Shown: positions 49,015 to 59,875 of the stretch, piece after piece
How positions within the stretch are numbered: the stretch's first letter is position 1
How the letters are laid out: each line of letters starts with the position of its first letter
Assembly (NCBI GenBank): GCA_020975725.1
Contig: QXJR01000018.1
Span: 434,001-498,000, forward strand
DNA from: Picocystis sp. L7
Lineage: Eukaryota; Chlorophyta; Picocystophyceae; Picocystales; Picocystaceae
DNA: 64,000 bases
Direction: 5' to 3'
Made by a program: the position numbers and the translations under genes
Notes under the pieces: model-generated
Databases searched by the model: none
Seen by the model: only the letters and a program-made list of their open reading frames with translations
What the model was told of the DNA's origin: nothing

Positions 49015-50284
49015 TGGTTTGAGCATTGTTGCCAGAATAATCATGGGTGGCATACCCGCTTCCCATCACAATAAAATCTCGCAAAGTAATGATGCAGAGC
49101 GAGTCCAGAGGAATGTCACTCGGGTGATTTCCAAAGGGCTCTTGAATCTCAGCTGCATTGACCTCGATCCCGACCACAGCAAAGCATAGCAGCAGATGGA
49201 CAGGTAGCACAGCAATCGGTGGAACATACTTGTAGAGTGAGAAAGGGAGCAATCCCATGTAAATGTAGAGGATTCTCCTGAGGTGCACCAGGTAGCTTCC
49301 CGGAATAGGATTTTTGTAGATCAGCTCGCAGCCTTCCACCACTTCCAATATCTTCACTATTTCTAGTTGCATGTCTGCAATGACTTGGCCAGACAGGCTG
49401 CCATTCTGAGCCTCGTTCTTCACAAGGGTATCAATCCTGCTGATGCAGTAGTAGATCCTGTGCATCTTGTGCAGCTGCATCATCTTTTCCGCCTCCTCTC
49501 CATTAGGGAAGAGTTGTTGCAGCGCTTCTCTGCACAGATGATCGTTTGGTCGAAGTGAGAATCTGAAGGCCAACAGGAACGCAGCTGTCCACCTTTGCAC
49601 TCCCTGTTCAATCTCTCCCATGTCGGCCATCCACACGGTCGCCAAGCGGCACATGTTCTTGGTGTAGCTGAGTATGGCGTGTACCTTGGCCAGCCCGCTG
49701 TACCAGGTTTCGTAGGCGTTGTTGGATCGAAACACCAGCAGGAAACCCACAGGGACACCTAGCAGGCTCACGGGCAGTGCATCCAGCATCAGGAGGTGTT
49801 CTGGATGTCCTTGGTTCCATTCCACCAAGAACAGGCACAGTCCCAAGGACGTGACGAGCACCGACCAAGCGAAAGGAACGTCCTTCCAGGCGCGCAACGT
49901 GGCGGTGACGTCCAACACGCTGGCCACGCGCTGCATCTGTTCCCATTTCGCCACGAACGCCACTTGGACGTCCTTGGCGTCGCCGAGGCCTCGCGATTCG
50001 CGTTCGGATCGCTTCTTCCCGGCTTGTTCGCCACCTTGCAGGCGCACCACGCGGTTCTGCTCCACGCTGCGGTCTCGCAGCAGCTTCTCCACGCGCTCGA
50101 GGTCGTGGACGAGTCCTCGCTCAACGCAGCACCGCGTCGGGATCCTCGCACGTGAGCCAGGTGCGCAGGCGTGCCGCGTTCGCGCGTCCCACGCGGCGCG
50201 ACGACCCTCCTTGTGCGTGTCGGAGTTCCGCGACGTCTTCCAGGCCGCTCTCCCAGTGCTCGCCATCGCCATGGACGTGGCCAT
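49010..50284 (-). CDS. Bestrophin-like plastid anion channel 2
   Basis: 424 aa from the ATG at 50284. MATSMAMASTGRAAWKTSR is a clear transit peptide. The family core follows: AFVAKWEQMQRVASVLDV, LLGVPVGFLLVFRSNNAYE near residue 185 (the bestrophin RSNxxY block), AKVHAILSYTKNMCRL, and a late helix pair LPVHLLLCFAVVGIEVNAAE then IQEPFGNHPSDIPLD. It is only moderately similar to bestrophin 1 at 22503, so the two are old paralogues rather than a recent duplication. The first ~55 codons overlap the last 55 codons of EME1 in another frame (164 bp). A downstream in-frame ATG near 49930 would avoid the overlap but delete the transit peptide. Confidence 0.82.
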   Translation of the reverse strand: MATSMAMASTGRAAWKTSRNSDTHKEGRRAAWDARTRHACAPGSRARIPTRCCVERGLVHDLERVEKLLRDRSVEQNRVVRLQGGEQAGKKRSERESRGLGDAKDVQVAFVAKWEQMQRVASVLDVTATLRAWKDVPFAWSVLVTSLGLCLFLVEWNQGHPEHLLMLDALPVSLLGVPVGFLLVFRSNNAYETWYSGLAKVHAILSYTKNMCRLATVWMADMGEIEQGVQRWTAAFLLAFRFSLRPNDHLCREALQQLFPNGEEAEKMMQLHKMHRIYYCISRIDTLVKNEAQNGSLSGQVIADMQLEIVKILEVVEGCELIYKNPIPGSYLVHLRRILYIYMGLLPFSLYKYVPPIAVLPVHLLLCFAVVGIEVNAAEIQEPFGNHPSDIPLDSLCIITLRDFIVMGSGYATHDYSGNNAQTK

Positions 50285-51641
50285 CCCTCCCTTCACCTGC
50301 AGCTCTGGTAGGTGGTGTGATGGCATGGGCCCAATGGAGCAGTGCACCCAAATGATTGTACTGCAGTGCAATGGCATGGGCGTCCTGAGGACCCAAACGA
50401 GGCACCTGGTGCAATGCACGGAGGAACACGCTTCTCTCGTCTACACACGTTCCCGACAAACGCGGACGAAGAGTGGTGGTGGAGGAAGCGAGCTGAAACC
50501 GATCCGGATCTGAAGAGGAAGGTGGGAGCTGACTCTGGGATCGGAGGTCCACCAAACGCTGCTGATCGGACAAGGAAAGGAGCTTCGAACCACCCGCCAC
50601 GTCCAGGTAGTCCTTCTTCTTCCAATACGGCTGCTTGGCCAACGAAAGGTGGGTCTGTCCGATGCACTCCGCCACCTCGCACGAGTCACGCACACAACGA
50701 TACATCATGCCTTCCGCATGCACCGTTAGATCCACCAATGCATCCTCATACTTGTCCCGAGCAAACAGTTCCCCTGCAGATCGACCCTCAGTGACCCGCT
50801 TGTATCCTTCCCTTTCCCGCTTGCGCAGCAACGCATCCAAGCCCTCCACGACCAAAAGCACGGAAGACCCTGGTTGGCTCTTGCAGCAGGAATCTACCAA
50901 GCCAGACAATGCTGGATCCTGGTCCACTTCCTCGGCGAACTCCTCCGCCTTCATGACGACCACCATGTATCGTATCCGCTCCTCCGACCCCTTTCGTCCC
51001 GTCCTCTCCTCTTCCTCGAACTTACGAGGAGCGTGCCGTTTCCACACCACACATCGATACGATCCCATTCCTTGGATCGTTTCGATGCGATACAGAAGCT
51101 TCTTCTCCTGCAGGTACTTCATGGTCTGCCATCCATAGGTGTGAGAGGCCAAGGACTGGTCCAACACTGCGGTCAGCTCCGCCTCCTTGTAGTATCCGTT
51201 GGCCCGTTTCTTGGCCTCTCTCGCCGCCAACCTTTCCAACCTCATCTTTTCTTTCTTCTCCTCTCTCTCTTTGGCTTTTTTCGCCTTGGCATCCGGCTGC
51301 TCCGCTTCAGACTCCGCTCGGACGCGCTTCGCGGAAGGTCGCGTCTTGGGGTGCGGTCCTTCGGCTTTCCCCTTCTCCTTGCGTTCTTCCAGGTACTTTT
51401 CGATGTCCGCCAAGTTCTGAAACGCAGATTCCGGCCTTGATTCGGCCTTGTCTTCCTTGCGACGCGCTGCAAACAGTGCTCGAACGTCCTCGTCCTCCGC
51501 CAAGCTGTCGGAGTCGCAGGCCACCACGGCCTTGGACGGCGCAGGTTGTGGAGTCTCGGTGTCGCTGTCGATGCAGATCACCGTGTTCGACCTCCCAGGC
51601 GGGGAAGTGAGGTCCACCACTTCCTGCTCGGCCATGGCCAT
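50121..51641 (-). CDS. EME1: Crossover junction endonuclease subunit EME1
   Basis: 506 aa from the ATG at 51641. A disordered N-terminus has a SUMO-interaction-like EVVDLTSPPG and VICIDSD, then a long basic helix (EKMRLERLAAREAKKRANGY). The degenerate XPF-type nuclease domain begins near residue 200 (MVVVMKAEEFAEEV; LLVVEGLDALLRKRERE) and lacks the GDxxxERKxxxD catalytic motif, as in EME1. The helix-hairpin-helix part follows (FLRALHQVPRLGPQDAHAIA) and the end RRVGRANAARLRTWL. EME1 pairs with MUS81 to cut recombination intermediates and stalled forks; MUS81 is not in the window. Its 3' end overlaps bestrophin 2 by 164 bp on the same strand. Confidence 0.82.
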   Translation of the reverse strand: MAMAEQEVVDLTSPPGRSNTVICIDSDTETPQPAPSKAVVACDSDSLAEDEDVRALFAARRKEDKAESRPESAFQNLADIEKYLEERKEKGKAEGPHPKTRPSAKRVRAESEAEQPDAKAKKAKEREEKKEKMRLERLAAREAKKRANGYYKEAELTAVLDQSLASHTYGWQTMKYLQEKKLLYRIETIQGMGSYRCVVWKRHAPRKFEEEERTGRKGSEERIRYMVVVMKAEEFAEEVDQDPALSGLVDSCCKSQPGSSVLLVVEGLDALLRKREREGYKRVTEGRSAGELFARDKYEDALVDLTVHAEGMMYRCVRDSCEVAECIGQTHLSLAKQPYWKKKDYLDVAGGSKLLSLSDQQRLVDLRSQSQLPPSSSDPDRFQLASSTTTLRPRLSGTCVDERSVFLRALHQVPRLGPQDAHAIALQYNHLGALLHWAHAITPPTRAAGEGRDGHVHGDGEHWESGLEDVAELRHAQGGSSRRVGRANAARLRTWLTCEDPDAVLR

Positions 51642-53221
51642 CGCTGAAGGCGCATCGCGCATCACCACGTGGGAAGCGCCGTTTCGAAACGCGACCTCGG
51701 TCCTCGACCCAGGCCGAAAGGGAACGCTTGAAAGGGAAACGAACCCTGCCAAAGGGAGACAGACCCGAGGGCCTGATCCGACAGACCGGTTTCGTTCCCA
51801 AGGAAAGGTCAGGGGGGAGCCATGGACATGGCGGAACACCTTCACGTGAACGTTCCATGACCAAAGGTGGAAGAAGTGATGCCATCGGACGCCGAACCGG
51901 GCAGGAAACGAGACCGAGGTGGCGGGACCAACGCGCACGTCCGTTGCGTTGGGAAAGCTAGATGTACGGACGATGGAGTCGAAAGAATGTTAGGCATGTT
52001 CGGGCAACGATGCGCGTGCATACAAGAGGGCTTGGTATCATGGCGTCCGTGTAAAAAGTCGGACTGTACCTCGTCGAGTCATGCTGTCCCGCCCGCCTTC
52101 TTGTGTGTTACGAATGAATATTGCGCGTGCATGTTTCGAATCGCTCTACCACGTGCTTTGTGCATGATCCATTCTGCTTCGAAATGAACCTCCGCGTCGT
52201 CTCGTACATTCCCAACAACGATGGTAAGAAGTCCGTTGGATGATAAACCGTGCTCCGAGACCATCTTCTCCGATCGTTCCTTGCCCATAGGACGTACGAA
52301 GCACACGGCGAGTGCTTCTGTGTGTAATCCACTCTTCGCAAGATGACTCGGCCCAAGGTAGGTTAACGATGGCGTCCCTTCAATATTCCGCACCACACGC
52401 CAAGAACAAGCCCGCCACTCCGAATGGCACACGTTCCATGTTGCGGGCAGGGTAATGTCCATTCGGACGTTCCTACATCGACTCATGCTTCTTGCCCACA
52501 GGGTGCGACGCTTTGCGAGGATCCACTTGTGCGCCCTATGCCACTTGTAGAGGGGAGGAACCCACGGGAAACATAGATATTATCGATGCTACACGCGAGG
52601 GACAAACCACGCAATGATGCTTCTGTTCAACGGGAACGAGAGCGTCCATCAAGGGAGGCATCGATATGAATTCGCATCCAACGAAGGCATGGGAAATTTA
52701 GGTATGGGAATGCCCAAGAATGTGATGCGCTTCTAGTAGCCGCTATTCGTCTCCACGTGGGCGAGAAGAATGGTCGTTGCGATACATGGGAGGCATTGTT
52801 TGTCGGAAAACTGGTCAAGGAGCAACAGAAGAGTGCAAGCGCTCGAATGGAAATCTTTGAGTTGGTTGGCTCGGTCGCGAATTTGTAGCGTCACCTTGGA
52901 TGGAAGCAAACCCAATCCTCCCTCGTGCGTTCTCGTTTCTCGGTTAGGGTCATGTTTGGGTTTTCCCAGGGGTCCGGAACTCTCTTGCGTCACGTACTGC
53001 TCCGTCGGATGCAGCACCATCAGGCACCTCGTGTGCGTGCATGCGTCCCAAGGATACCCAACGGAGGATACGGCCAGCAGTACTGTCCGGTGTCTTCCCA
53101 TTCGTTGGGCACCGTCCCCGGAGCCCCCTCGGGTTCGCACCCATCGGTTGAAAGGGGGAAGCATCGGCTTTGACCCGGGATGGATCGGGATAGAAGGGTG
53201 TTGGAAAGGGGATCCATGGAG
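51642..53221. other. Divergent intergenic, EME1 / MUB
   Basis: 1.58 kb. A minus-strand open frame at 52079-52486 has no family resemblance. GTTAAC near 52361. Otherwise nothing. Confidence 0.35.
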
Positions 53222-53807
53222 ATGAGTGACGAAGACGTCAACCCCGTCGACGGTGGTGGGATGGACGTGCGCTTTCGCGACGCAGCTGGAGGCGAGGACG
53301 TGGGACCGTGCGCTTTCCGAGACGAGGAGAAGGTGGAAAGGCTCAAAGAGAAGCTGGTGGAAGAGCTGGGAGCCAAGCGAGGTGCGCCGGTGTGCGAGAG
53401 GGGACGGATCCGAACTACGCCACAAGTGCAAGAGTCGGGAAGGTTGGAGGGATGATGGAGCAGTTGCTGACGCGGAAAGTGCAACAGGCGAGAAATGCGT
53501 GGCGCCGAAAAAGGAGGAGCTGAAGCTCATCTTGGCGGGAAGGGTTCTCGAAGACGGGCAGACGGTGCGAGGTGAGCCTGAAACGTCGAACGAAAGCGAC
53601 GCCGAGGCGATGATCCGGGCGATGAACGAACCAGTAGACTGACACCTCGCCATGGATGGCATCGAAGATCTGCGTACAAAAATAATCGATGGAAACACTG
53701 CACAGGTCGTCACTGTGCACTTCGTACTGCGACCCCCCCAAACCAATAGGTCCGCGAGGAGAAAGAAGGTGGACGATGGAAACGGTTGTCGATGTGCGAT
53801 CGCCTAG
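53222..53807 (+). CDS. MUB: Membrane-anchored ubiquitin-fold protein, prenylated (three exons)
   Basis: Exons 53222-53381, 53488-53571 and 53668-53807; introns of 106 and 96 bp with donors GTGCGC and GTGAGC, both with CTGAC branch sites. The joined product is 127 aa. The ubiquitin fold reads MDVRFRDAAGGEDVGPCAFR, then KVERLKEKLVEELG, then APKKEELKLILAGRVLEDGQ, then VVTVHFVLRPP, matching MUB proteins strand by strand. The end is a basic linker and GCRCAIA, a CaaX prenylation box (C-A-I-A). MUBs tether E2 enzymes to the plasma membrane. The ATG at 53216 (six bases upstream) is an alternative start. No intact copy is visible without splicing. AATAAA at 53879 follows. Confidence 0.85.
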
Positions 53808-53878
53808 GGGAAGGCAGAAAGGGATACAATGTAGAAACCAAAGAGAGGTCGTTCAAATGTGGAGGACCTGGTACTGCA

Positions 53879-53884
53879 AATAAA
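53879..53884 (+). terminator. Polyadenylation hexamer for MUB
   Basis: AATAAA 71 bp after the MUB stop, before the convergent SERCA gene. Confidence 0.5.
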
Positions 53885-53941
53885 TCGATGGCCTACGAAC
53901 CAATCTGAACATTCCTGTTCAAAGAAGAGGCGAACATTGGT

Positions 53942-56900
53942 CTATTCCTTCTTGAGGTGAACGGACTTGGCCCTCCTCTCCAGTCTGCGACCGAAAAACT
54001 TGAGCACCTCGTCCAACAGTATGACGGGCAGGGAAAACAGCAGCACCAGCTTCCACTCGTCCCAACTTAGAGGAACGATATTGAAGATGCTTGCAAGCAC
54101 AGGAATGTACAAAACCAAGAAGTGGAGGAAGAACGAAAAGGAGATCGCCACCAACAACCAAGGGTTCACCCAAGGAGGCATCTCGACCAAACTCCCGTCC
54201 TCTGACAATGCATTGAGGGCATTGAACATCTCGATCGAGACAAGGACCGTCAGAGAGAGAGTAGATGCCTTGGCCTTCCCACGAGTGAAGTATTCACAGT
54301 TATCGTTCCCATAAAACGTAAACTCTGTGCTTCCAGCGGTGTACGGTGCAGGAGCAAATCCAATCCAGTCTTCACATTGCTGCCAGTGAGTCAATTGGTA
54401 CCAGCTTATTGTAGAATGCCCATCTTTAGACAAGTCAATGCCCATAAAGCTGTCACACAAGTACCAAACCGCAAAAATGGCCACAGTCGCCACCCCTACA
54501 TAAGTGCCCACAACCATGTAACGGAACAGCACCCAACCGTTAATGAGTGCTTCCTTGGGGCTACGAGGGGGTTTCTTCATCACATCATTCTCTGGTGGAT
54601 TAAATCCAAGTGCAGTTGCAGGAGGTCCATCAGTGACTAGATTGACCCATAACAGCTGGACAGGAATGAGCCCTTCTGGCATTCCCAGAGCAGCCGTCAA
54701 GAAAATGCTCACTACCTCGCCAATATTTGAAGAGATCATGTACCTGATGAAGGCTTTCATGTTGTTAAAGATTCCCCTTCCTTCTGCCACAGCTTTGACA
54801 ATTGTGCTGAAGTTGTCATCTGCAAGGATCATGTCACTTGCATCTTTGGCAACTTCCGTGCCTGAAATCCCCATCGCGACTCCAATATCTGCCAGCTTCA
54901 AAGCTGGAGCATCATTCACACCATCCCCTGTCATGGCAACCACTTCTCCACAGCTCTTAAGCATGCGTACAATGTCTTGCTTGTGCTTAGGTTCAGCCCT
55001 GGAAAATACAAGCCCGCCTTGACCAGAAAGAAGGTTGATCTGGTCTCTAGTGGACATCCTCACAAATTCTGAACACGTCACAGACTTTGTCTCAACTTCT
55101 TGATCACTGTCCAATATACCAATATTCTTGGCCACTGCTTCGGCGGTGTTTTTATTGTCACCCGTGATCATCATCACACGGATACCTGCCGATTTGCATT
55201 CCATGATGCTTTTCGAAACTTCTGGACGAGGAGGATCCTTTATACCTGCCAAACCAACAAAAGTCAAACCGTCTTCAAGTTTCTCGTAGTTTGAAGGGTC
55301 AAGAAGTAGCTTGTGCGATGGATGAGTAGATCCATCGTAGTACTTGAGCTCATCTAAATCGTTGCCTTGCTTGTAAGCAAATGCCAACACTCGCAGAGCC
55401 TCAGTGGTCATTCCTTTGACTTCAAGTAGAATAGCAGATCTGCCCCTTGCCGTCAAAGGCACAATAGAACCATCTGCAAGAACGATCTCTGAACATCTGT
55501 CCAGAACCATCTCTGGGGCTCCCTTGACAAGAAGCTCATTCGCGTTGCCGTGCATCTTCACCAGAACGCTCATCGATTTTCTCTGACGATCAAACTCAAG
55601 AGTGGCAAGCTTGGTATACTTCTTCTTCCAGTACTCTGACGCAGCCTGTACCATGGAATCAGGGTCTATTTCTCTTTTCCTGAGAATCCCATCCTGCATC
55701 TGGCGATCCGGCACGCCAATCTTCTCCGTAAGAACTTTCAGTGCTACCTCTGTGGCTGCACCAACAGCACGATACTTGCCTCCCACCAATTCAACATCCG
55801 ACTCATTGCACAAGGAACAAATCTTAGCCAATGTCTGCATCGGGACATCAAGCTCATTCGGAAGATTATCAATGCCCCCGTCCTTAGCCTCTGGACTGTA
55901 CGTGGTGCCCCGTATGTGGTACGTGGCAAGCTTACCCTCGGCGGTACCTGAGACCGACATGTAGGTCGCAGACATTTGGTTGGTGGTCAACGTCCCTGTC
56001 TTGTCCGAGCAAATGACAGTTGTACACCCCAGTGTCTCTACTGACGGTAGCCTGCGTACAATTGCATTTTCCTGTGCCATCTTGCGCGTTCCGAGGGCAA
56101 GACATGTTGTGATGACAGCAGGAAGACCTTCAGGAATAGCAGCAACTGCGAGCGCCACGGCAATTTTGAAGTAGTAGGTACACCTTCCCAGGGAAAAGGA
56201 AACGGACGATGGCAAGGCACCAGCGGAGTCAAAGTTGAACTGCAGGAAGTGATGATAATTGATCAGCCACACCAAGAGGCAGATGATTCCGATGATCTTT
56301 GTGAGCAGGTCGCCAAACTCATCTAACTTCTGCTTCAGCGGCGTATCGCTATCTTCCTCCGATGCCGAGGTGATCGAGGCTTGGATCTTCCCTATTTCAG
56401 TATTCATCCCGATCCCCGTAACAATGGCAGTGCACTTGCCATTAGCAATGGCCGTTCCAGAGAAAAGCGTGTTTTCTTTGTCTTGCAACGCCACATCCTC
56501 TCCGGCAACTGGTTCAACTATCTTTTGCACTGCGACAGATTCGCCAGTCAAGGATGACTGTTCTACTCTCAAGGTGGCGGTTTTCATGACAAGGACCCTT
56601 GAATCTGCAGGGACTCGGTCACCAACAGCGAGCTCCACGATGTCCCCTGGAACCAGCTCTTTGGAAGGCAGGTCCGAAAGAAGCTTTCCATTGCGCACAC
56701 ACTTGGCCGTTTCGCTTTGGAGTTCCTTCAAAGATTCCAACGCCGATTCGGCATTGGATTCTTGCCACACACCTACGAACGCGTTCACAATGAGGATCAG
56801 AAGGATCACGAAGGGCTCGATGAAGGCCCTCAAACCCTCATCCTCGTCCGGTTCTTCCAGATAGGCCAGCACGAACGAAACACCAGCAGCCAGGAGCAAG

Positions 56901-57300
56901 ATCTACCGTTTCCACGCGTCGATGGCAGTCGTCATGTGTTCGGCATCCAGCCGCGCGCGGGATTCATTCCCACCGAAGGAAGCGTGTTCGGAGGCGTGCA
57001 CCGTGGACGTGAGTCAGCCTCCTTCGCTTCCTTTCTCGCTCGTGGTGTCCGGGGCGCATGTCCTGTTCTCTTGTGCTTTCGATCGCGTTGCCCTCTTACC
57101 CTCACGAGTGCATCTTCGAACTGTTCGAGGATGAGCTTCCAGAGAGGTTTCTTCTCCTCCTTCTCGAGCTCGTTCCATCCGAAGAGATCGCGCCGTCGCA
57201 GCACTTCCGCGGTGCCGAGTCCCTGTTCCACGTCGCTCTTCCAGTGCTCCAGGACCTCTTCTGCCGTCCTGGTCCACGCACAGAACGCATCGGACGCCAT
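53942..57300 (-). CDS. SERCA/ECA-type P2A calcium ATPase (two exons)
   Basis: Exon 1 is 57300-57100 and exon 2 is 56902-53942; the 197-bp intron has donor GTAAGA and acceptor GGTAG. The joined product is 1053 aa. Exon 1 gives the cytosolic N-terminus ([15 protein letters not shown] to [10 protein letters not shown]) and exon 2 continues [17 protein letters not shown], the M1 helix. Hallmarks: LTGES near 187, [13 protein letters not shown] with the phosphorylated Asp near 367, [21 protein letters not shown] and [15 protein letters not shown] near 725. The Ca2+-site helices include [10 protein letters not shown] in M4 and [10 protein letters not shown] in M6. It pumps cytosolic Ca2+ (in plants also Mn2+) into the ER. 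Residue count matches plant ECAs. Convergent with MUB. Confidence 0.95.
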
Positions 57301-57627
57301 GGACGACGTGCGGGAGCAGAGCACGCGCGCCTTTCCTGCTTCGCGGCCACGAAAGTGAAGACGAACCTCGAAGCAAAGCACGATCGGACCCTCCCCCCAC
57401 GCCAGGCGCTTCACGCGAACGAAGATCGAGTGGACCAGCTGGCAGGGTGCACGCGCTTCGACCAATGGAAACACGCCGGGTGGCAGGTCGGGGCGAACGG
57501 ACGGCGGGGATGGGCGAAGGGAAGGGATCCACCAATCAGGGAGGAGGACAGGGGACGCGGAAAGGAGGATCTTCGAGGAGGAGGGCACGAACGTTCCAAC
57601 GGACCCAGACCCGGGTCACTCCCAGGT

Positions 57628-57790
57628 CGAGAGGGTGATTGAGAGAACGAGAGGGTGGATCGGAGAGGAGAGAAAGCTCGAGAGAGGGATTGTGGGAGAG
57701 AGGGATTGTTGGAGAGAGGCAGTGGGAGAGGGAGTCTGGCACCGAGAGAATGATGGAATGACAGAGAGAATGAGAGGGATGGTGGGAGAG
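57628..57790. repeat. GA-rich degenerate minisatellite
   Basis: About 160 bp of purine-rich, loosely repeated units such as GAGAGGGATTGTGGGAGA and GAGAGGGATTGTTGGAGA. It lies 330-490 bp upstream of the SERCA start. Confidence 0.8.
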
Positions 57791-58705
57791 CACCAGGGCG
57801 GAGTATGACAAAAAAGAACATGAGACGTGCTGCGGGTTCAAATGCGAGGACGCACAACGCATTCGTGGGGGTGCGCATCGACTTCCGAATTGTCCCTTAC
57901 GGCCTTCTCGTGGGACACCACGTCCAAGCGTGGATTCGAACGGGTGCGTCCTTGTTAGTGCCACGTGGCAATGGGGGTCCTGGAAGAACGAGTTTCGCAT
58001 GTCCACCGTTCCATCGCTCGGTCCTCGTCCACGCTTCCAAGATCCCATTGCCATCCTTTTTCGCCTCCCTTGCATCGCGATGGACGTTCTACCACCACAT
58101 CTTCCTTCCTTCCTGTCCGATATGTGCACAACGGGCCTTGAAAGCGGGTCATTGATGTCGTGGTACGTCCCGGAAACCGCAGGAGCTTGCGAATCAGCAT
58201 GTCAATGAGCGCATCCACCGTTCACGGCGCATCCCACGGTCACCTTTCTTCCTTCTCCCGTCGAACCATCCATGGAGAAACGGAGATGGAGGTAGGATGC
58301 GATCAATCCTTGCCTCGGTGGCAAGATCTTGTTGTGAACAACTCGCAAGTTCATGTTTCTTGAGAGCGACTCCGGGAGTCGTTGAGTTGTTTCTCTCGTC
58401 ACCTCCCGTTAGCTTCGTCCTTCTTCTCTTCGTCCTTCGTTCTGGATGGCACGTGGGAACGAGCAATCGTGCGTCTCTTGGTCCACTGTAATCTCCGATG
58501 CAACAAAGTGGTTCTGATATAGTTGCCCAACGTCAACGCTAGGTCAAAGAGTGGTCCACTTACGACCTTGCACCGTTCCTCTTTCCTGGGCCGAAGTTGT
58601 CCCTTCGCCACCGATCAGGTCATCGTTTGAACGAAGTGGCACTTGGGTTGCTTGACTTCGATGCAACACCGACGGATCCACGGCCATCCGACCCCCGGGT
58701 GGGTC

Positions 58706-58720
58706 GAGAAGAAACTCCCT
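58706..58720 (+). promoter_or_regulatory. Recurrent motif GAGAAGAAACTCCCT, copy C
   Basis: 42 bp upstream of the 2OG oxygenase ATG, same orientation, flanked by a run of Gs. Confidence 0.65.
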
Positions 58721-58762
58721 GAGGGGGGTTGAGGGAGGAGAGAGACCGACCTCGAAACGACG

Positions 58763-59770
58763 ATGGCGACAACCATGATGGCGGCGCACTCGCGTCCGGA
58801 TTTGTCCAACGTGCGGCCGAGGGAGAAGCCCGCCTTCGAGGAAGACCTCTTGGAAGATGATGAGGGTCCGAGGGAGGAGATGGACGAGCCGAAGCGACGG
58901 CAATTGGACCCCTTGGCGGCGGACGAAGCGTTCGTGGTCGAAGGCGTACTCTCGCACTCGCAATGCGATGATCTAGCCAGTCGAGTCGAAGCATTGGGAC
59001 TCAGCTTTTGGAACCTTGAAGATCCATGCACGAGCTTTAGGAATGCTTTCACCGTCGAAGTCAAGAGCCAGAAGCTCGCCGATGCGCTCTGGGATCGTCT
59101 GCAGCCACTCGTCCCGGAACGTCTGTCCCTCCGTCCAGAATCGCCGTTGTGGGAACGTGGCATGGAAGGGGAATGGCAAGCTTGCGGCGTACACCGAGAC
59201 TTTCTGTTTGCCAAGTATCATCCTGGAGGCCACTTTAGTCCCCACACGGATGGTTGCACAGTGATAGACTTCGATCATAGGAGCTTGTACACGGCCCTGG
59301 TGTACCTGTGTGACTGCGCACAAGGAGGCGCAACCAGGCTCCTTCGTGCCGCAAATCCGGGAAAAATAGATGAAGACTCCCATGCGTATGGCACCAGCGA
59401 GGAAAACCAGGTGGACATCGAGACCCATGAACAAGAATTTGAGCTGGACAAGAAAGGTCGCTATCGATGGCCAGAGGAATGCGTGGTCGCCGAAGCCAAA
59501 GCAAGGAAGGGGGATACCCTGGTGTTCCGACAGGATATGCCGCACGAAGGAGAACCAGTCGGGGATGGGTGCACCAAATTTCTCATCCGCACAGATATCA
59601 TGTATCGTCGTGTGAATCCAGTGCTGGTTGAAGAAAAGGACAAACGAGCGTATCAGATTTTCAAGGAGGCGGAAATGTTGGAATTGGAAGGAAAGGCAAT
59701 GGAAGCCGCAAGACTCTTCCGCCAATGTGTGAAGCTCAGCCCAGCACTGGCTTGCATCTATGGCATGTAG
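58763..59770 (+). CDS. 2OG-Fe(II) oxygenase (prolyl-4-hydroxylase-like)
   Basis: 335 aa from the ATG at 58763, intronless. The double-stranded beta-helix core carries the iron triad: HTD in HFSPHTDGCTV (His near 160, Asp near 162) and the distal His in DMPHEGEPVG near 260, with the 2-oxoglutarate-binding Arg in KFLIRTDIMYR near 272. The lead-in AFVVEGVLSHSQCDDLASRV is typical of P4H-like members, where the first strand follows a helix. A single TPR-like helix pair (AEMLELEGKAMEAARLF) closes the protein. The substrate is unknown; there is no signal peptide, so it is probably cytosolic or nuclear. The 2OG stop lies 100 bp from the convergent SerRS. Confidence 0.85.
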   Translation: MATTMMAAHSRPDLSNVRPREKPAFEEDLLEDDEGPREEMDEPKRRQLDPLAADEAFVVEGVLSHSQCDDLASRVEALGLSFWNLEDPCTSFRNAFTVEVKSQKLADALWDRLQPLVPERLSLRPESPLWERGMEGEWQACGVHRDFLFAKYHPGGHFSPHTDGCTVIDFDHRSLYTALVYLCDCAQGGATRLLRAANPGKIDEDSHAYGTSEENQVDIETHEQEFELDKKGRYRWPEECVVAEAKARKGDTLVFRQDMPHEGEPVGDGCTKFLIRTDIMYRRVNPVLVEEKDKRAYQIFKEAEMLELEGKAMEAARLFRQCVKLSPALACIYGM

Positions 59771-59869
59771 ACTATGGAAAGTCTAGGTGTCGAATAATCG
59801 GCAGGACAGGCGCATGCATCGCGTGACAGATTGACATTCCCACTTGTTGGATCGTCTCTGATGTGCACA

Positions 59870-59875
59870 TTTATT
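59870..59875 (-). terminator. Polyadenylation hexamer overlapping SerRS stop
   Basis: AATAAA on the minus strand overlaps the TAA stop of SerRS, as at bestrophin 2. Confidence 0.5.

Larger units (their letters stand above)
57301..58762. promoter_or_regulatory. Divergent promoter, SERCA / 2OG oxygenase
   Basis: 1.46 kb without a gene; holds the GA-rich repeat and recurrent motif copy C. Confidence 0.45.

Noticed and set aside
22503-50284. Recent duplication of the two bestrophin genes
   Set aside because: The two share only family blocks (LLVFRxNxxY, late EPF); flanks and lengths differ.
52079-52486. 135-codon minus-strand ORF between EME1 and MUB
   Set aside because: No domain, no splice context, and a composition like the surrounding intergenic DNA.
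57925-57950. GTTCGAATCC B-box-like sequence (minus strand)
   Set aside because: Flanking bases do not form a T stem.
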